Positions 43,317 through 56,600 are shown, counted from the stretch's first letter. The stretch: DNA of 64,000 nucleotides from Cyathus striatus (GCA_025738555.1 JAOVFP010000018.1:1364001-1428000), one strand, 5' to 3'. Notes: generated from the letters alone by a model not told the origin. Translations and numbers: made by a program.

Positions 43317-44650
43317 ATGACGTCAAGCTACGACAACGACGCCGAGTACCTTCTACCATTGTTCGCTACCCCCCTCCCCTGCTCATCCGACCCACTCCAT
43401 CGCCAGAGAATGCCCGGCAATCGTACATTATACACTCTCCTCAAACAAAACAAAGAACTCTCTCGGATCTGTATTACAAAAAGCAAACTATCGCTCAAAA
43501 AGCTCTTTCATGTGAAGACAGGAAAACATAAAGCAAAAGACTCGGACGATCCAGTAGAATGCGGATGCTGCTTCTCACCTTCACCATTCTCGCAAATGGT
43601 CCAATGCAGCGAAGGACACCTGTTCTGCAAACCGTGTCTTCGAGCATACGTTACTTCGTGTTTGGAGAATCATAACCCACGGATAACGTGCATGGATTCG
43701 AGTTCCGCAGGGTGCCAAGAGGGATTTGGGAGGGGCGAGCTGGGGAAAGCGTTGGATTGTCGATTGTTGGAGGTGTATGATCGTGTGTTGTGCGAGAGGG
43801 ATGTGTTGGATGCTGGTTTGGAGATGATTGAGTGTTTGTTTTGTGGGCGTAAGGGCGTGTTAGATGATGATCTGGAGTCTGGCCTGAGTACGGTTTTTGT
43901 GTGTCCTGAGGGTTCGTGTGGGGTTGTTAGTTGTCGGGAATGTAAGAGGATGGTGCGTGCTTCTTTGGTTTTGTTGTTGGTGATAGAATTGATGGGTACC
44001 ATGTAGGATCATAGACCGAAGACGTGCGAACAGGCACGGGAGGATGCAGTTGCGAGTGGGAGACAGACGGTTGAAGAGGCTATGAGCGACGCTGTCGTTC
44101 GACATTGTCCTAGATGCAAGACTGGTACTGTCTTTTTCTCTTGATTTCTTATCGATTTGAGAAATTGAAGACATTCTGAGTAGCGTTTGTTAAATCTGAT
44201 GGCGTGAGTTATCTATCTCTCCTTACAGTTAGCATGATACTTATGTTCGAATTAGTGTAACAAGATCACTTGTTATAAATGCGGAACGATGTCGTGTTAT
44301 ATATGTAGGAAGGTCATTTCGGGGTATGGCCACTTTAAGGGAGTACGTTCTCTTCTTCCTCTTCCTCTGTGCGATACTTACGTCTTGCTAGTACTCTGGG
44401 AGCAACCCACCAAAGAGCACAGAGAAATTTTGTTACACATTTGATGCGATTGAGGATAGGGAAGACGAGATCGTGAGTACCCTTCAACTTGACGTTTGGG
44501 AACGGTAGTAACCTTTCAAATAAGGCGAAAGAAGCGGGTGATGCAGCGCTGAAGAGGTACTTGGAGACAAATCCGGGGGTAGATAAGGAAAAGATAGGGC
44601 TAGGACAGAATTTATTACCACTGGTTGCTGGACCGCCGATTGCTGTTTGA
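43317..44650 (+). CDS. RBR (RING-IBR-RING) E3 ubiquitin ligase 1, RNF216-like, short N-terminus
   Basis: Exons: 43317-43952, 44007-44124, then about 44188-44205, 44257-44342, 44392-44474 and 44525-44650. RING1 starts ECGCCFSPSPFSQMVQC with HLFCKPCL; the IBR has ECLFCGRKG and CPEGSCGVVSCRECK; RING2 has HCPRCKT, then CNKITCYKCGTMSCYICRK. The order and spacing match the RNF216/TRIAD3 branch of RBR ligases. The putative catalytic Cys is the first residue of CNKITC and begins an exon (VKSDG intron CNKITC). RBR ligases take ubiquitin from an E2 onto this Cys and then pass it to the substrate. The protein is about 360 aa and lacks the long N-terminal and C-terminal regions of RBR ligase 2. It converges on the aldo/keto reductase gene with ~155 bp between stops. 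Confidence 0.85.
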
Positions 44651-44805
44651 TTTATACTTACTTATGAGTGCTTTCTTCTTATTTTTTCTTTTATTCGGGC
44701 CGTATTCTCTAAATACGTCTTTATTCATTCAAACTTGTACTAACACTTACTCATATCATACGATGCTTTAATCATTCAAAGGAATAGCAATTCCCGACAA
44801 TCCAT

Positions 44806-46230
44806 CTAAGCATTCAAAGCGGGACGAATAGGTTCCGCAAGGGGAACCCTATCGAAATGCCCACTCATGCTGGAGAACAAACCGTTCCCCTCTCCAGTTC
44901 CCTATACCCCAATCAGCTTTATACACGATATTTAGAAATAAGAAAAAGACTGACGATCATCCACCCTGGGAATCCAAGCTCGAAAGGAACAATACTCTCA
45001 ATATACTTCATTTGTTCCTTGCTAAGTGAAATCTCGAGCGCCTCGATGTTTTCTTTCAAATGCTCGACCTTGCGTCCGCCAATGATAGGGAACACGTATG
45101 TAGTCTTTTGCATCACATATGCAATCGCGACTATAATATATCGCCTCAGCATCCACATCACCAAGAAAAGAAAAAGAAAACACACCAGCACCAATACTCT
45201 TCGCCCCAACCTCCCCCATGACCTTCTCAAGCGCCCTACACATCTCCTTCTCCTTCTCGCTCCTCTCCCACTTTCGCGTACTCATATCAAGTCTACCTTT
45301 CTCACCTGAAGCCTTGCGTCTCTCTTCCTCTGCGTCCGAGCGGATTTTACCAGAGGCTAAAACGCCCCATGGGGCTAATGCCATGCCTTCTGCGCGGGCC
45401 ATGGGGATGATCTCGCGCTCGAACGAGCGCTCGAGGACGTTCCAGTTTCCTTGGTAGACTACGAAGGGTGTGAGGGCGTGGTCTCGTGCGTATTGGTTTG
45501 CGCGGGATACGACCCATGCTGGTGTATCTGATATTCCCTACATCATAATAATCCAATCAGATTTTTATTTTGTATTTGGGAAGGAGAGATGTACCAAGTA
45601 AAGCACTTTACGTTGCAGAACGAGCGTATGCAGCGAGCGCATTACTTCTTCAATGCTCGTGTTAAAGTCCCAGAAATGGACATACAGCAAGTCGACGTAT
45701 GTCGTTCGGAGCTTTTTGAGCGAGGCTTCGATTGCGATGTGCAGTGTTTTGTTGTTGTTCCCTGAGTAGAATATTTTTTGCTTGATGCTTGGGTCGTTTA
45801 GTTTGTAGTTGCCCGTGTACTGTTTGTTTTAGTATTGATATAAAACAATGGGAGAGGGGGCGATGTACCTTGGTAGCAATAAAAACCTGATCGCGCACAC
45901 CACGTTCTTCAGCCCATTCACCGATTACTTTCTCAGATTGCTCGTCCTGACTATACAATCCCTATTATTATCTCTTCCCAAAAATCAATAAGAAGAAACG
46001 CACTAATTAGACGAGGTATCGATGAAATTACCACCAAGATCAAAGTACGCGTCCAGAAGCTCGTAGCATGCCGTCTTGTCCATTGCGCCCATACCTAGTA
46101 GAGGTCCGAGTTTGTCGCCTAGGCTCATAGCGCCGAGCTGGATCGGGGAGAGGTGCACGCCTGCTGTTGGAGAGAGGAGGCGGTATCGCGCCAGGGGAGA
46201 TGCGGGGGGTGCTGCTGGTGCATGAGACAT
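44806..46230 (-). CDS. Aldo/keto reductase, aryl-alcohol dehydrogenase type
   Basis: Start ATG at 46230; the stop TAG is on the minus strand at 44806-44808. Several exons with ~50-70-bp introns. An (alpha/beta)8 NADP(H)-dependent oxidoreductase: [16 protein letters not shown] near the N-terminus, then the catalytic tetrad Asp ([10 protein letters not shown]), Tyr ([14 protein letters not shown], first residue of exon 2), Lys (FIATK) and His (YVHFWD). Further on, [17 protein letters not shown], and near the C-terminus [20 protein letters not shown], the cofactor-binding segment. The last exon (about 44808-44905) ends [16 protein letters not shown], the usual tail of the AKR9-like aryl-alcohol dehydrogenases of wood and litter fungi. 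Likely role: reduction of aromatic aldehydes in the cytosol, inferred from the family. No visible lesion. Confidence 0.87.
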
Positions 46231-47897
46231 TGTTGTTCAACTGGTGAGGTGGGTTGGGTTGGTAAGTTGTGTTGTTGACTTGGGAGATGGGGTTCATTGG
46301 GTGAACGGGGAGCGTTTATATACGATTCAAACTGAGCAGTACTTACCTTTGATTTTACTTTCAAGTTGATGCTAAGAAGTCGCATATTCAAGCCGTATCT
46401 CCGTCATTCTAGGGACGCTAACGATTCGTATACCACAAACGGATGATATTCGCCGAGGTTAAACGCTTGTTGCAGAAATAGATACGGATGTCATCCGATG
46501 ATCCCATTGCTTTCCTGTTATGGAAGAAAAGGACCGCACAACGTGATGTGTGTAGTGTAATGGGAGCTATCCGGTTTAGACCTGTGCATACTTGTTTCGC
46601 GAGGCCCTTCTCTTTGGATACTGTCTTCTGGTATGTTGAGTTGAATGACAGGACGTGTTGGGTGAATTTGCTCTCAGCCATGAGAATTGAAACGTAAAAT
46701 CGTGCCGGTCTGTATAGAATCTTTCCAAGTCCTTTTCTTCAAAATTTCCGAACTGATTTTTACCATTGTTTAGATCTCCTGTCTCGTGACAAAACATCGT
46801 CTCGGTTAGATATAAGCAAAGGTTTGGAAACAGCACTGAGCAAAGATTCAAGAAACCTCACTTATTTGCATCAAATACCACAGAACAACAACCAAACCAC
46901 CCAGTTACTGTTTGTTACACTCATCACGCTCAGATCCGAAGTCACATGCCCGGTTTGAATTCGCCCCCCGAGTCCGAGTCCGTAGCCTGTAGGAGCCAGG
47001 ACCCACCGCCGCGAGGCCTAGTGCTGTCCGGTTTCCTCCTCCTCTCTCCCCCATCCTCCTCCCATCCTGTCATCCTATACGACGTCCAGCGTCGCACAGG
47101 GCCCAAGGTGAGCTGTTCGCGCTTTCGAAGTTCGGAAAGAATGACAGCAAACATATACATAGGTTCTGGGAGAAATTAGGGCCGTAGTTGTTCCCACAGC
47201 GTCGTTACGCTGCTGCTATCCAGACATTGTGAAACTTGAAGAAAGAAAGAAAGAAAAGCTGTAGTTGAGAGCATCTTGCAAGCGGTACGTCGTTATGTTT
47301 TCTCTGTGAGCCGTGGTGAGTAGAGCCTAGAACAAAGGACAAAGACGAAAACATAGAACAAAGGCGGGGGAAAGAATAGTAACGTCTCAGTTGCTGTTCA
47401 TTGTATATTCTTTATTATCTGCCTTGTTCAATAGGTGAGTTTTAAAGTAAAGTATTGCATCTATCTTGAATTCACTTTTTGAATATATAGGTCTGAGAAC
47501 ATAAGACACTGCGCTGCGATTTTATAGCAGTTGAAACAACACCCCCACCAACATTCAAGCACCCACCACCACCAACATTCAAGCATCCACTCCCACCAAC
47601 ACTCAAGCACGCACCCACCGCACCGTCATCCACTTACACAAAAGCACCCCCACAACCGCGAGCCATCACACACAGCCCCTATCGCAATCCGAAAGTCTAC
47701 CAAACACCTTGGCACTCTCAGGTGACACACACTTCGCACATCCCACCAGATCCTAGGGATCCACAAGCTTACCGGTCCGCGATACTTGTCCCCCGCTATA
47801 TCTATCATATCCCCCAGCAATTCTTCAGGCATATCAACGCACCTCCCCCCCTCTCCTCTCCCGGTCTCAGCCTCTCGCCCCTCTGCCGTAACGACAA
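46231..47897. other. Divergent intergenic region between reductase and RBR ligase 2
   Basis: About 1.67 kb without a supported gene. Short overlapping open frames on both strands at 46418-46700 are not convincing. It contains an AAAG run (about 47238-47258) and a small minisatellite (47535-47620). It should hold the promoters of both flanking genes; no clear TATA box was assigned. Confidence 0.5.
47535..47620 (+). repeat. Minisatellite, ~24-27-bp unit, three copies
   Basis: CACCAACATTCAAGCA recurs three times (one copy with CACTC), interleaved with CACCACCAC-type spacers, just upstream of the RBR ligase 2 ATG. If translated it would be His-rich, but it lies in the likely 5' leader. Confidence 0.6.
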
Positions 47898-50800
47898 ATG
47901 CACGCAGAGCGGGAAATAATAGAACTCACATCGTCCCCTGAAGAACCTCCACGTACTCTTCCCCCCTCCCACTCGCACACGCACGGCTCCCACGCTCCAA
48001 GATCGAGACAGAAAGAAAAAACGAAGAGGAAAGAACCGGTTGGAGATGTCATTGAGATCACTGACTCCGAGCCCGACTCTGATTCCGAGTTTGACTTTGA
48101 CCTTGGCTTTGACTTTGCTGGGGGGGAGAGGGAGGGGAAGAAGCGCAAGATAGGAACCGGAGCGGGAGCCGGGAATGAGCTGCATGTCAACCTCAATCCA
48201 GCGGGTCCAAGTACAAGTTCAGGGACATACTCGAACGCCGTAGCTGGCTCTTCGAAGCTCCCTACTCGAACGACCAAGAAGATCCCTCGTCGTTCGTTAT
48301 CGCACAGACCGCAGAGGAGGGGGAGGGGAAGAGAGAGCTCGGAGGGGAGCATTGAGTGGGTTTTTGATTCGCCTGCTCGTCCTGCTCCTGCTCCCGCTCC
48401 TCCTGGTTCCGGCTCTAGTTCTGGTTCAGGTTTAGGAACTGGTTCTGGTTTAAGTTCTGGCTTAGGCTTTGATTTCGGTTCTGCTTCTGCTCCTGCTTCG
48501 GGGTCAGGACCAGCTGCGTTTCCTATGTACATGAAGGACGGCGACGGCGACATCGATCTACGCCCCCAAGAACCGCACGATCAGCAAAGACAGCCACCGC
48601 TGACGCCTACCCCCACTCCACCAACTCAACCTCACACCCTCAACCCCAACCCGCCTCTCCAACCCCCCACACACCCTATTCAACCACCCAACACCACCGC
48701 CCACCCCAACCCCAACCCCGAACCAGACCCCGAGCCACAGCCCGAAACAATAGAACCCCCAGACCCAATAGACACACGCACGAAAGCCCTCGCAGCCATC
48801 CTCGAAATCATACCAGACGTGGACCCAGAGCACGCCAGCACCCTCATCGAGCAATACATCGAGCAGTACCAGGATCAAGTTTCGCAGCCTGTTTTGCATG
48901 TTCTTTTGGAGGGTGAATATCCTAAGGTGCATAGGAAGGGGAAGGGGAAGAGGAAGAGTGATGTTTTCAATGGGGAGGAGGGGGATGAGGAAGAGGGGAG
49001 GGGGAGCAAGAGGGTTAAGAGGGTTGATTATGCTAGTTTGGAGAGGGGGGGTGGGGGGAAGGTGTATTATGAGTTGGCATTGGTATGTTTCTTTTTTCTT
49101 TTTTCTTGGTTCTGTTGGTATTGGGTGTTTTCGTTTTCTTGTCTTGTTTCGCTTTCTCTTGCTTCGTTCGGTGCGTGATGGCAGAGCTCCGAACTTGATG
49201 GGCTACACGTTCTTTGGAATCCATCCATCCGTTGGCACAACGGCTCAAAGTCGTCTTTTACCACCTTTCCTTTTGCTCCATTCTGTATTTTCCCGAAGGC
49301 AGGACTTCTCGGAATACATGGCTGCCGCTGGGCTATACGTTCCACCAAGGAATGTGTATAATACCCATGCATATACACTACGCTAGACTTTGGGGGTTAT
49401 GTACACCCGCGGTCCCGACGACCTTTCTAGATTCGCATCTCTCGCTCGGTGCGCCGAGCTTCTCATCGTCTCCCGCGCCTACTTCCCTTTTCCCTCCCCG
49501 ATCTCGAGTTTACAGGGAATAACCTTTTTCTACTCATCTCCTTGGCCTTTCTTGCTTTCTTTCTGCTTTTGCACCTGGTTGCTATTCGAGATGTATTGAC
49601 GGTAACTCCCGCAGCAACAACTGCAAGTCGACTTCCCCCGCGTACCTAAACCTTACCTACGCGCGAGACTCCAAGCCCACAAAGGGCTCTACGCGCCAAC
49701 ATGGTTAGACATGAAGGAGATGGAGAGGGCGAGTCAGAATGATGGGGTGCCGTTGGAGTATACGCCTAAGACTATTCTATACGCTCCGCCGAAAGGTACG
49801 CACGCACACCTCGATTCACCGCACACGCTGACTTGTACAAAGGGAAAGGCAAGGAACTGCACGATGATGAGTTCGAGGAGGAGCTTAGGTGGGTGCAAGC
49901 TCTGGAAGCTAAAGAGAAGCTGCAGAGGGATAAGGAATTGGCTGAGAAAGTGGCTGAGGAGGAGTACGAGCGCACTGGAGACGGTATCGAGTGCGGGTGT
50001 TGTTTTTCCACTTATCCATTCGTACGTTCCCTTCCCTTCCCTTCCTAGCTGGATACTCACTCACAAGTCCCACAGAACAAGATAACACAGTGCCCCGAAA
50101 CACATCTATTCTGCAAAGACTGCATCACACGGCACGTCGAGACGAAGCTGGGGGATATGAACCCCGTTATCACTTGCATCGACCAGTCGGGGTGCAAAGC
50201 CCCCCTGCCCGACTCAGAGCTCCGGAGCTTTCTCCCTGAGAAGTTGTGGGATTTGTATGAACGCCTGCGTGCGCAAAAGGCAGTGGAGGATGCGAATCTG
50301 GAGGGGCTCACCGAGTGCCCGTTTTGTGATTGGAAATGCGTTATTGATTTGCCGTTTGAGCAGGAGCGGCTGTTGCGCTGCGGGAATGAGGAGGGGGGGT
50401 GTGGTGTGGTTAGCTGTAGACAGTGTAAGAAGCCTGTATGTGTCCCCCTTTTTTTCGTCTGAGGTTGGTGCTGATGTTGATTTTTAGGATCACCGTCCGA
50501 AGAGCTGTAAGGGTATGTGGATCTGTTTGCTGTTTGTAATGGTGTTAACGATGCATTGTTTGTAGAGGCTGAAGAGGACAAGGTGCTCGATGGACAGCAT
50601 TCGGTGGAGGAAGCTATGAGTGAGATACAATTCTGATAATTGACTGGTGACTCCGCGGTACTGATGTGTTACTACAGCCAAAGCGTTAATGCGCAACTGC
50701 CCCAAATGCAAGAAAGGTGGGTTCTTAGCTATACTCCTCACTGCATCGACCCTAAGAGTTTATAGCTTTCATCAAGACCGAAGGCGTACGTGCCTACCTT

Positions 50801-52107
50801 TCATTGCAACCATTTTGTATCTAAACATCTTCCCTAGTGCAACAAGATGACGTGCCCGTACTGCCACACTTTGTCTTGTTACGTTTGCCGCCAAGAGGTT
50901 AAGAACTATGACCATTTCAACCAGGTATGTTCGGTCTTTTCAAATTAAACACTTTACTCATTTGTTCGTATGTTAGGTTCCTGGTGCGAACCGTCCAGGT
51001 GCTAGTCGAAGTAATAAGTGCCCGTTGTATGATCAAGTCGAGCAGAGGCACGCTGATGAAGTAAGTGCATCTTTCCCATCGCTCACGCGATCGAGCTGAA
51101 ATTTTGCTTCCTGCGTCTGTTCGCGTCGGGGATTGCATTCATCTCCTCTGATTTCACGGATACTAACTTGATCTTTGTAGGTTAAAGCGGCAGCTGAGAA
51201 GGCACTGGCCGAACTCAAAGCCAAGAGACCCGACATCAACGAGAACGATATCAAGGTCGACATTCCCACTGCTCCTCGACCCGCTGTTCCCGTTCCCCCA
51301 GGCTTGCCTCATGCAGGTCACTTCGCTCAAGGGCCGATGTTTAACAACATGGCTCTCAACGTGCCACCCGGAGTCCAGGCCCCAGTACATGGAGGAGGAT
51401 GGGGGAATTTTGGAGCTGTGCCACGCTTACCACCACCGCCACCCGTCGATCCTCCCAACGTAGCCCGATTGCGCTTCATGCATCAGCGTAATGCGGAGAG
51501 AGCGTTAGCGCAGCAACGACAGCAGCAGCAACAACAGCAAATCCAGGAGATGCGGTTCATGCCACCGTTGCCGCAGATGCCAGCCGCGCAACCGAGACCA
51601 CCGATGGGGCCAATGCATATGATGCAACACGCACAACCCATGCAGCCGATACACGTGCAGCACTTCGGTGCTGGACCCCCTGCCCCGGCTGCCAGAAACG
51701 GGTTATTTGGTGGTCAAGTGCAGCCTCCACCTCCGCCTCCTAATCTATTTGCCCCAGCAGAGGACTTGGTTGACCGGCTTATCAGGAACGGGGTAGGTCA
51801 TCAATTGCAGGTGCAACAGCCTGCCAGGAACGCATTATTTGGTGGTCAAGTGCAGCCTGCTCCCCCGCCTCCTCAAAGATACCCGGCGGCTAACGCGATA
51901 CAACAGGCTGCCAGGAACGCGTTGTTAGGTCGTCAAATGCAGGTTGCACCTCCACCTCCTCAACCATATGCCCCAGCGGCTGGCATGGCGCAGCAAGTTG
52001 TCAGGAATGCGATAGCGGGTCGTCAAATGCAAGCTGCACAGCCACCTCCTCAATCAAATCCTATTTATCCACCACCTTTGTATGCCCGACCGCAGAGTAG
52101 GAGGTAA
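47898..52107 (+). CDS. RBR E3 ubiquitin ligase 2, RNF216/TRIAD3-like, with SIM-like motifs
   Basis: About a dozen exons; the first ones are 47898-49082, 49615-49795, 49843-50021 and 50076-50435. The N-terminus has two hydrophobic-acidic motifs resembling SUMO-interacting motifs (EIIELTSSPEE, DVIEITDSEPDSDSE), a Gly/Ser/Pro low-complexity stretch, and a helical region (LAAILEIIPDVDPEHASTLI) like the one before the RBR of RNF216. RING1: ECGCCFSTYPF, NKITQCPETHLFCKDC. IBR: CPFCDWKC, CGVVSCRQCKK. RING2: NCPKCKK, then after an intron CNKMTCPYCHTLSCYVCR with the putative catalytic Cys first. The C-terminal helix (EVKAAAEKALAELKAKRPD) is followed by a Pro/Gln/Met-rich tail with four repeats of RNALFGGQVQPPPPPP type. 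Likely a SUMO-aware or general ubiquitin ligase; only the ligase class is secure. The first intron (532 bp) is exceptionally long. Confidence 0.87.
51690..52075 (+). repeat. Four coding repeats in the RBR ligase 2 tail
   Basis: Units contain (A/P)RNALFGGQVQ or RNALLGRQMQ followed by a Pro run and PYAPA-type text, about 35-45 codons each. They are diverged but clearly homologous, and probably disordered. Confidence 0.75.
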
Positions 52108-52418
52108 TGTAGATCAAATGCTATTATATTATTAAAACGGTTATTAGCATTGGATTTCAGTTCTTTATTACATACTTTAGGATCGCCATAATGTACTGCT
52201 AGAACTAGCATATTTTGTTGATATCGCACCAACCATTCACGTTCGATATAGATTAATGACGAATGTTTAAAGTTGTAACGTAAAAATTGTGTAATATACA
52301 GTGCGATGAATGATAACAACAAAGTCCCAAAATAAACATAGAATGAGTGGAAAGTGATAAGCCCGCAGTAACAAGAAAAAGATGAAACGACAACTTGGGA
52401 AAAAATAAATAAGAATCC
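52108..52418. other. Convergent intergenic region
   Basis: AT-rich shared 3' flank of RBR ligase 2 (+) and the DUF6699 gene (-); nothing else recognised. Confidence 0.5.
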
Positions 52419-53625
52419 TTATGCCATACCTACGAACAATATCCAACCTTCTCCGTTGGGATTTGGTTCCAGACCACGGAACATCGACATTTGTCCAAGA
52501 TAGTCCACTCTCCTTAAGCCCTCGCCGGTATTTCCTCTGGCGACATAAGCTTGATAAGCTTGCTCTCGCCGAACAGAGTGCCAGCCACTGTACTCGTAGT
52601 CCTTCACGTATTGTTGGAAATTTTGGAAGATTGTATTTAGAACATCGCCAACTCTGATACCGTCCAAGTTAGTCACCATTGATGGCCAAGGAAATCTAGG
52701 AGTAGCGTCCTCAGCGAGAGCGTTAATATATAAATGAGTGACGAAAGGCCAGGTTGCAGGTTGCGACTTGTCGATGTTGCTCACTGGGATGGATGTATCG
52801 TGTCGTGTTCCTCGGTTGAATAAGACGCTATTAGTGGGAGCCAGTCCCATGTTCCAATATAACGGAGCCGGGCCAAATCTCGAGTGTTGAAGCAGAGGAT
52901 TAACCTGACACTCCCATGGAAATGGTAGCGGTTCACCTGGCTTGGGCAATGTCCATCGTTCAGGGCGTGGAGGAAGAGCGGGATGCTGAATACCGGGAAC
53001 CCATTTCTCAGGATATTTCCTGCCACCTGGACTCCTGAGAAGATGCCAGACGTCTTCTAGCCTGACAGGCGGAGGATTGGCTCCGATGACGGCTACACAT
53101 GCATTTCAGAGGTCACCCGCGATGTTTAATAAACGAAAATGAACTTACGAGTGTTCTCCACCGTAACATCGTTTACCCTTGGACGAGAGTAATAGGCATA
53201 TTCCTTCCATTCGTGAGGTTGTACGATGTCCGGAGGGATTTCCTCCTCTCTCTCCGTTATATTATTATCCTCTTCCTCCCTCAACGAAGCGCCTGTAGAG
53301 GATCAAATACATTCAAGCGCTCGGTGTCTGGTTTTGAATCCTTACCTATGCAGGTTCGGAACAAAAACCCGATCTTTCGAAGTACCTTTCTTCTCCGCTT
53401 TCTCGACGGAGGCGAAATAGGTTCAGGAGGTTTGTCAACCACCACCAAATATTTAGACTCCCTGCCCCGAACAGTAAACGCTGGAGACACAGTGTGTAGG
53501 GTTTCTGGAGTTTCGACATGTGAAGGTGGGGGAGTGGGAACCCATGGAACTGAAAGGTCATCTACACCACGATAGAATCCCCCGTGCTGGAGAAAGGGAT
53601 AGGAGCGTAAATAATGGGGATCCAT
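52419..53625 (-). CDS. DUF6699 domain protein
   Basis: Start ATG at 53625 (MDPHYLRSYPFLQHGGFYRG), stop at 52419-52421. Three exons; introns at about 53346-53294 (GTAAGG...CTACAG) and about 53148-53092. The N-terminal third is basic and Pro-rich (EPISPPSRKRRRKVLRK). The C-terminal ~180 residues carry the DUF6699 pattern of mushroom proteins: CQVNPLLQHSRFGPAPLYWN, SQPATWPFVTHLYINA, a PW-type turn (PRFPWPSMV), VGDVLNTIFQNFQQYV and a Trp/aromatic tail. Such proteins occur as large families in basidiomycetes with unknown function. No signal peptide. Confidence 0.75.
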
Positions 53626-56600
53626 GATGACGAAGAAGAGGATAAGGAGGAGCCACTGACAACTTTCATAAGTGGATAGGAAACCACGAGGCTATGTTAT
53701 GAGGATAGGGTTTCGTTCCCAGATCAAAATAGTGCACACTGCAGGCCTAGTATTCGGACAAGGACAATGGTTTCAATCGCTACCGACAAGCGAGCGGAGT
53801 AGCGATAATGAAGTCTTGTATGACGAGACAGACAATGGAAAGATTGGAAACGGTCGTTCAGATGAGAACAAGGTCGAAGGGAAAGTTTAAGAGACGGTAA
53901 GAGCGTCCCTGTGCTTCATGAGATGGGTATGGGGAAATTCCGGCTCTGCCGGCATCTACACCAGGTTTTGATCAAACACTGATAATCTTGCCATTTTGCG
54001 ACATGGACATCTTCTTTCCAGCCCAAATAGCCTCTGATGAGGGCAGCCGCCTCGTGGCCTCAACGTGTGTAGGTAAAACTGGGATATGAAGGCCTATGGA
54101 TGCGGGGTAGAATTCATGCCTCATGTATCACACACGCAAGATATGAATTGCAAGAAGTATCACCTTGGTGTCAGCAGTTCATGGGCGCTGCTGTAAACGC
54201 TATGGACAAGACGTTGACGAAGGATAAACGTTGAAATTAGGGGAGGTGCGTTGAAAGAGTACTGCATTTTCCATTCTGTTTACACGTGTAACATCCCGGA
54301 AAGGTCAAAGGCAGCGTTAACGGACGCCCCAAATCCTACAGCTGTCAGGAGGGTAACTCGACGCAGTGTTGGGGGTAGAGTTCAAGGTAAAGTGGTTGAC
54401 TTTGGTCCATTAAGAGCTACGCGTGGTAGAAGCGCAGTGGCGAGGGTGAGTCATACTCTTTCCTGTTCATATTTAACATGGAGATTACAGTTGCTCTTGC
54501 AATCCAACCAGTGTGCTCGCATATTGGACAGACCAAAGGAACCCACCATAAATATATCTTTCTCTTGAGGTGTAACTCTTAGAGTATGGATGCGTGCTTG
54601 TGGTTCGTTCACTGGAGAGGAAGTAGAGCATGGTAACTTGGTTGGTCGTTTTTCGAAAGTTGAGACAAACTATATTTGAAAGTGTTTGTTTGTATCTTTA
54701 GCTCGACACAAGCAGGTCCACATTCTCACTCAACCTCGTACCTGCGTGAAACCCAGAGTTGACATGCGAGAGACTCTTCGAGCAGAAACAACAATTTGGC
54801 ATCCGTAGCAGGACATCATAGACATGGAGTGGAAGAAAAATATCAAAGAAAAACTAGCTCTAAGGGCCATCTTCTTGGATAAGATCATCGGTTTCCGCCG
54901 AAGTCAGTTAGAAGCGGGTGCACCCAGAACAAAGTCGTAGAAAGGAAACCTCAATAAAAAATCAACTTTGTACAAGGTTCAAAGTGTAGGCGCCTTCTGT
55001 TGCATCTGATGATGCCCACTGTCCAGCGGCGCACTAACAACTTCACAGGTCGCCTGTCAATCCAGTACTAAGCGGACATAGAGACATGACGATATCAAGA
55101 CAAAACGGTACCTCCACATTGAAAAGCTGCAAAAATAACTTGCCTTTCTATAAAAATATCGTCGCCTCGTCGGACTCGTCCTATCGCTGCCGGCGGATCA
55201 TGCAGCAAAATCCTGGTCTAACCAGCCTAGACGATGTTCGTAGGATTTCCGGAATCTGGAGTGTTTCGTTCAAGCACAGAAACAACGGACATTACAACCC
55301 ATCTGAGAACGCGAAACAAGAGCTTTGCAACAATATGGCGTAGTCACGGAACTGTGTTGTTGCCAATCATTTCTAGATATGATTGTGGGTACCACCTTCG
55401 AGAAGATTTACCTTAAAGCAACCAGAGAACATGATTCAGAAGGAGAAGCCTAAGGTATACAGCTTAACGGCATGAGCATGTGTCTCGTGTGGTAGATATG
55501 AACGAAGAACTAGAGCAGCGGAACGAACTTTGTTATTTCCTTTCGACTTGAAGCTATTATGTTCCTAATTTTGTGGGTGCAACGCCTACATATGTCACTT
55601 TTCCATTGAAAGGAATAGGTTGTGTGGCTTGCTTGCAATCCGACTCGGAACGCCATCAGCCACAATCATTGAGAGAAGAGTCACTGGGTGCGGGTCAATA
55701 TTACAGTGCAGCAGAATGAGGATCCGTGGATCATCACAAGAGGAGACTCTAGGAGACTGAGCTCCGGAGCTCGAGAAGACATGAGACCTAACGGAAGGAT
55801 GAATGAGCTCTGCAGATTCTCGGTGTACGTACATACTTGTAAATTACGATAAGATATGGGTAGCTGATGTGCTTTGCTTGGTACTTACTTCTTCTCCATG
55901 TTCATAAAAAGAAAAATGAATAAAAACTTTGTTATGACCTGTGAAAAGTAAGGGAACAGTGAGTCATCCCGCTATGACAAGACCCATTAAAGGAAAGGAG
56001 GACTTAATTTGGGACCTATATGGACTCATCGTTCCACGTGTAACAGCGAGCGGGGAAGAGGCGGCTAAGATTAGATGATGGGAAAGATAAGTCCTAATGA
56101 AGGTCAGGCGGCGAGTGCCTTGCGGACGAGTGGGAATATCACCGGCGTAATTATCGACAATTAACAAGGAAAAACCACCGAGTCAGGAGAAACGTCGCAC
56201 CAGAACCTGTATGCGCAGCACAGTGTCAAAAACAAGATAAATCAAAATGTGAACATACCAAAACGAGTACCACACTCAAGCTTTGAGTTTGATTGAGGCG
56301 TATGCACGCACATGAAAGGAAGGATCGGACCATGCTTGTGGCTTGCTTCGATGGGGGCGTTGATGGAGGACTGGAGCACCCCCGATTCTGACCTGTTCTG
56401 GAGGTATGCAGTAGAGTTATGATTTGTGAATAGAATTCGTTATCTTTGATTGCGATTGTTGAGTCTCCAGCGAAGAGGAACTTCGAAGTGCAATATGAAG
56501 CTTCGTAGGTATCTATGCTGGTAGCTGCCAGTCATGCGACCTATAGCGAAGTGTTCTGAATCTTATCTCTCAAATAGCACTTCTATACTCGCACTCCAAC

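Noticed and set aside
47531..47725. His-rich 64-codon open frame as a protein.
   Set aside because: It is the translation of a CAC/CCA minisatellite just upstream of the RBR ligase 2 start and has no other coding sign.
54251..54568. 105-codon open frame as a gene.
   Set aside because: Isolated, with no splice partners, no domain and no promoter-like context.
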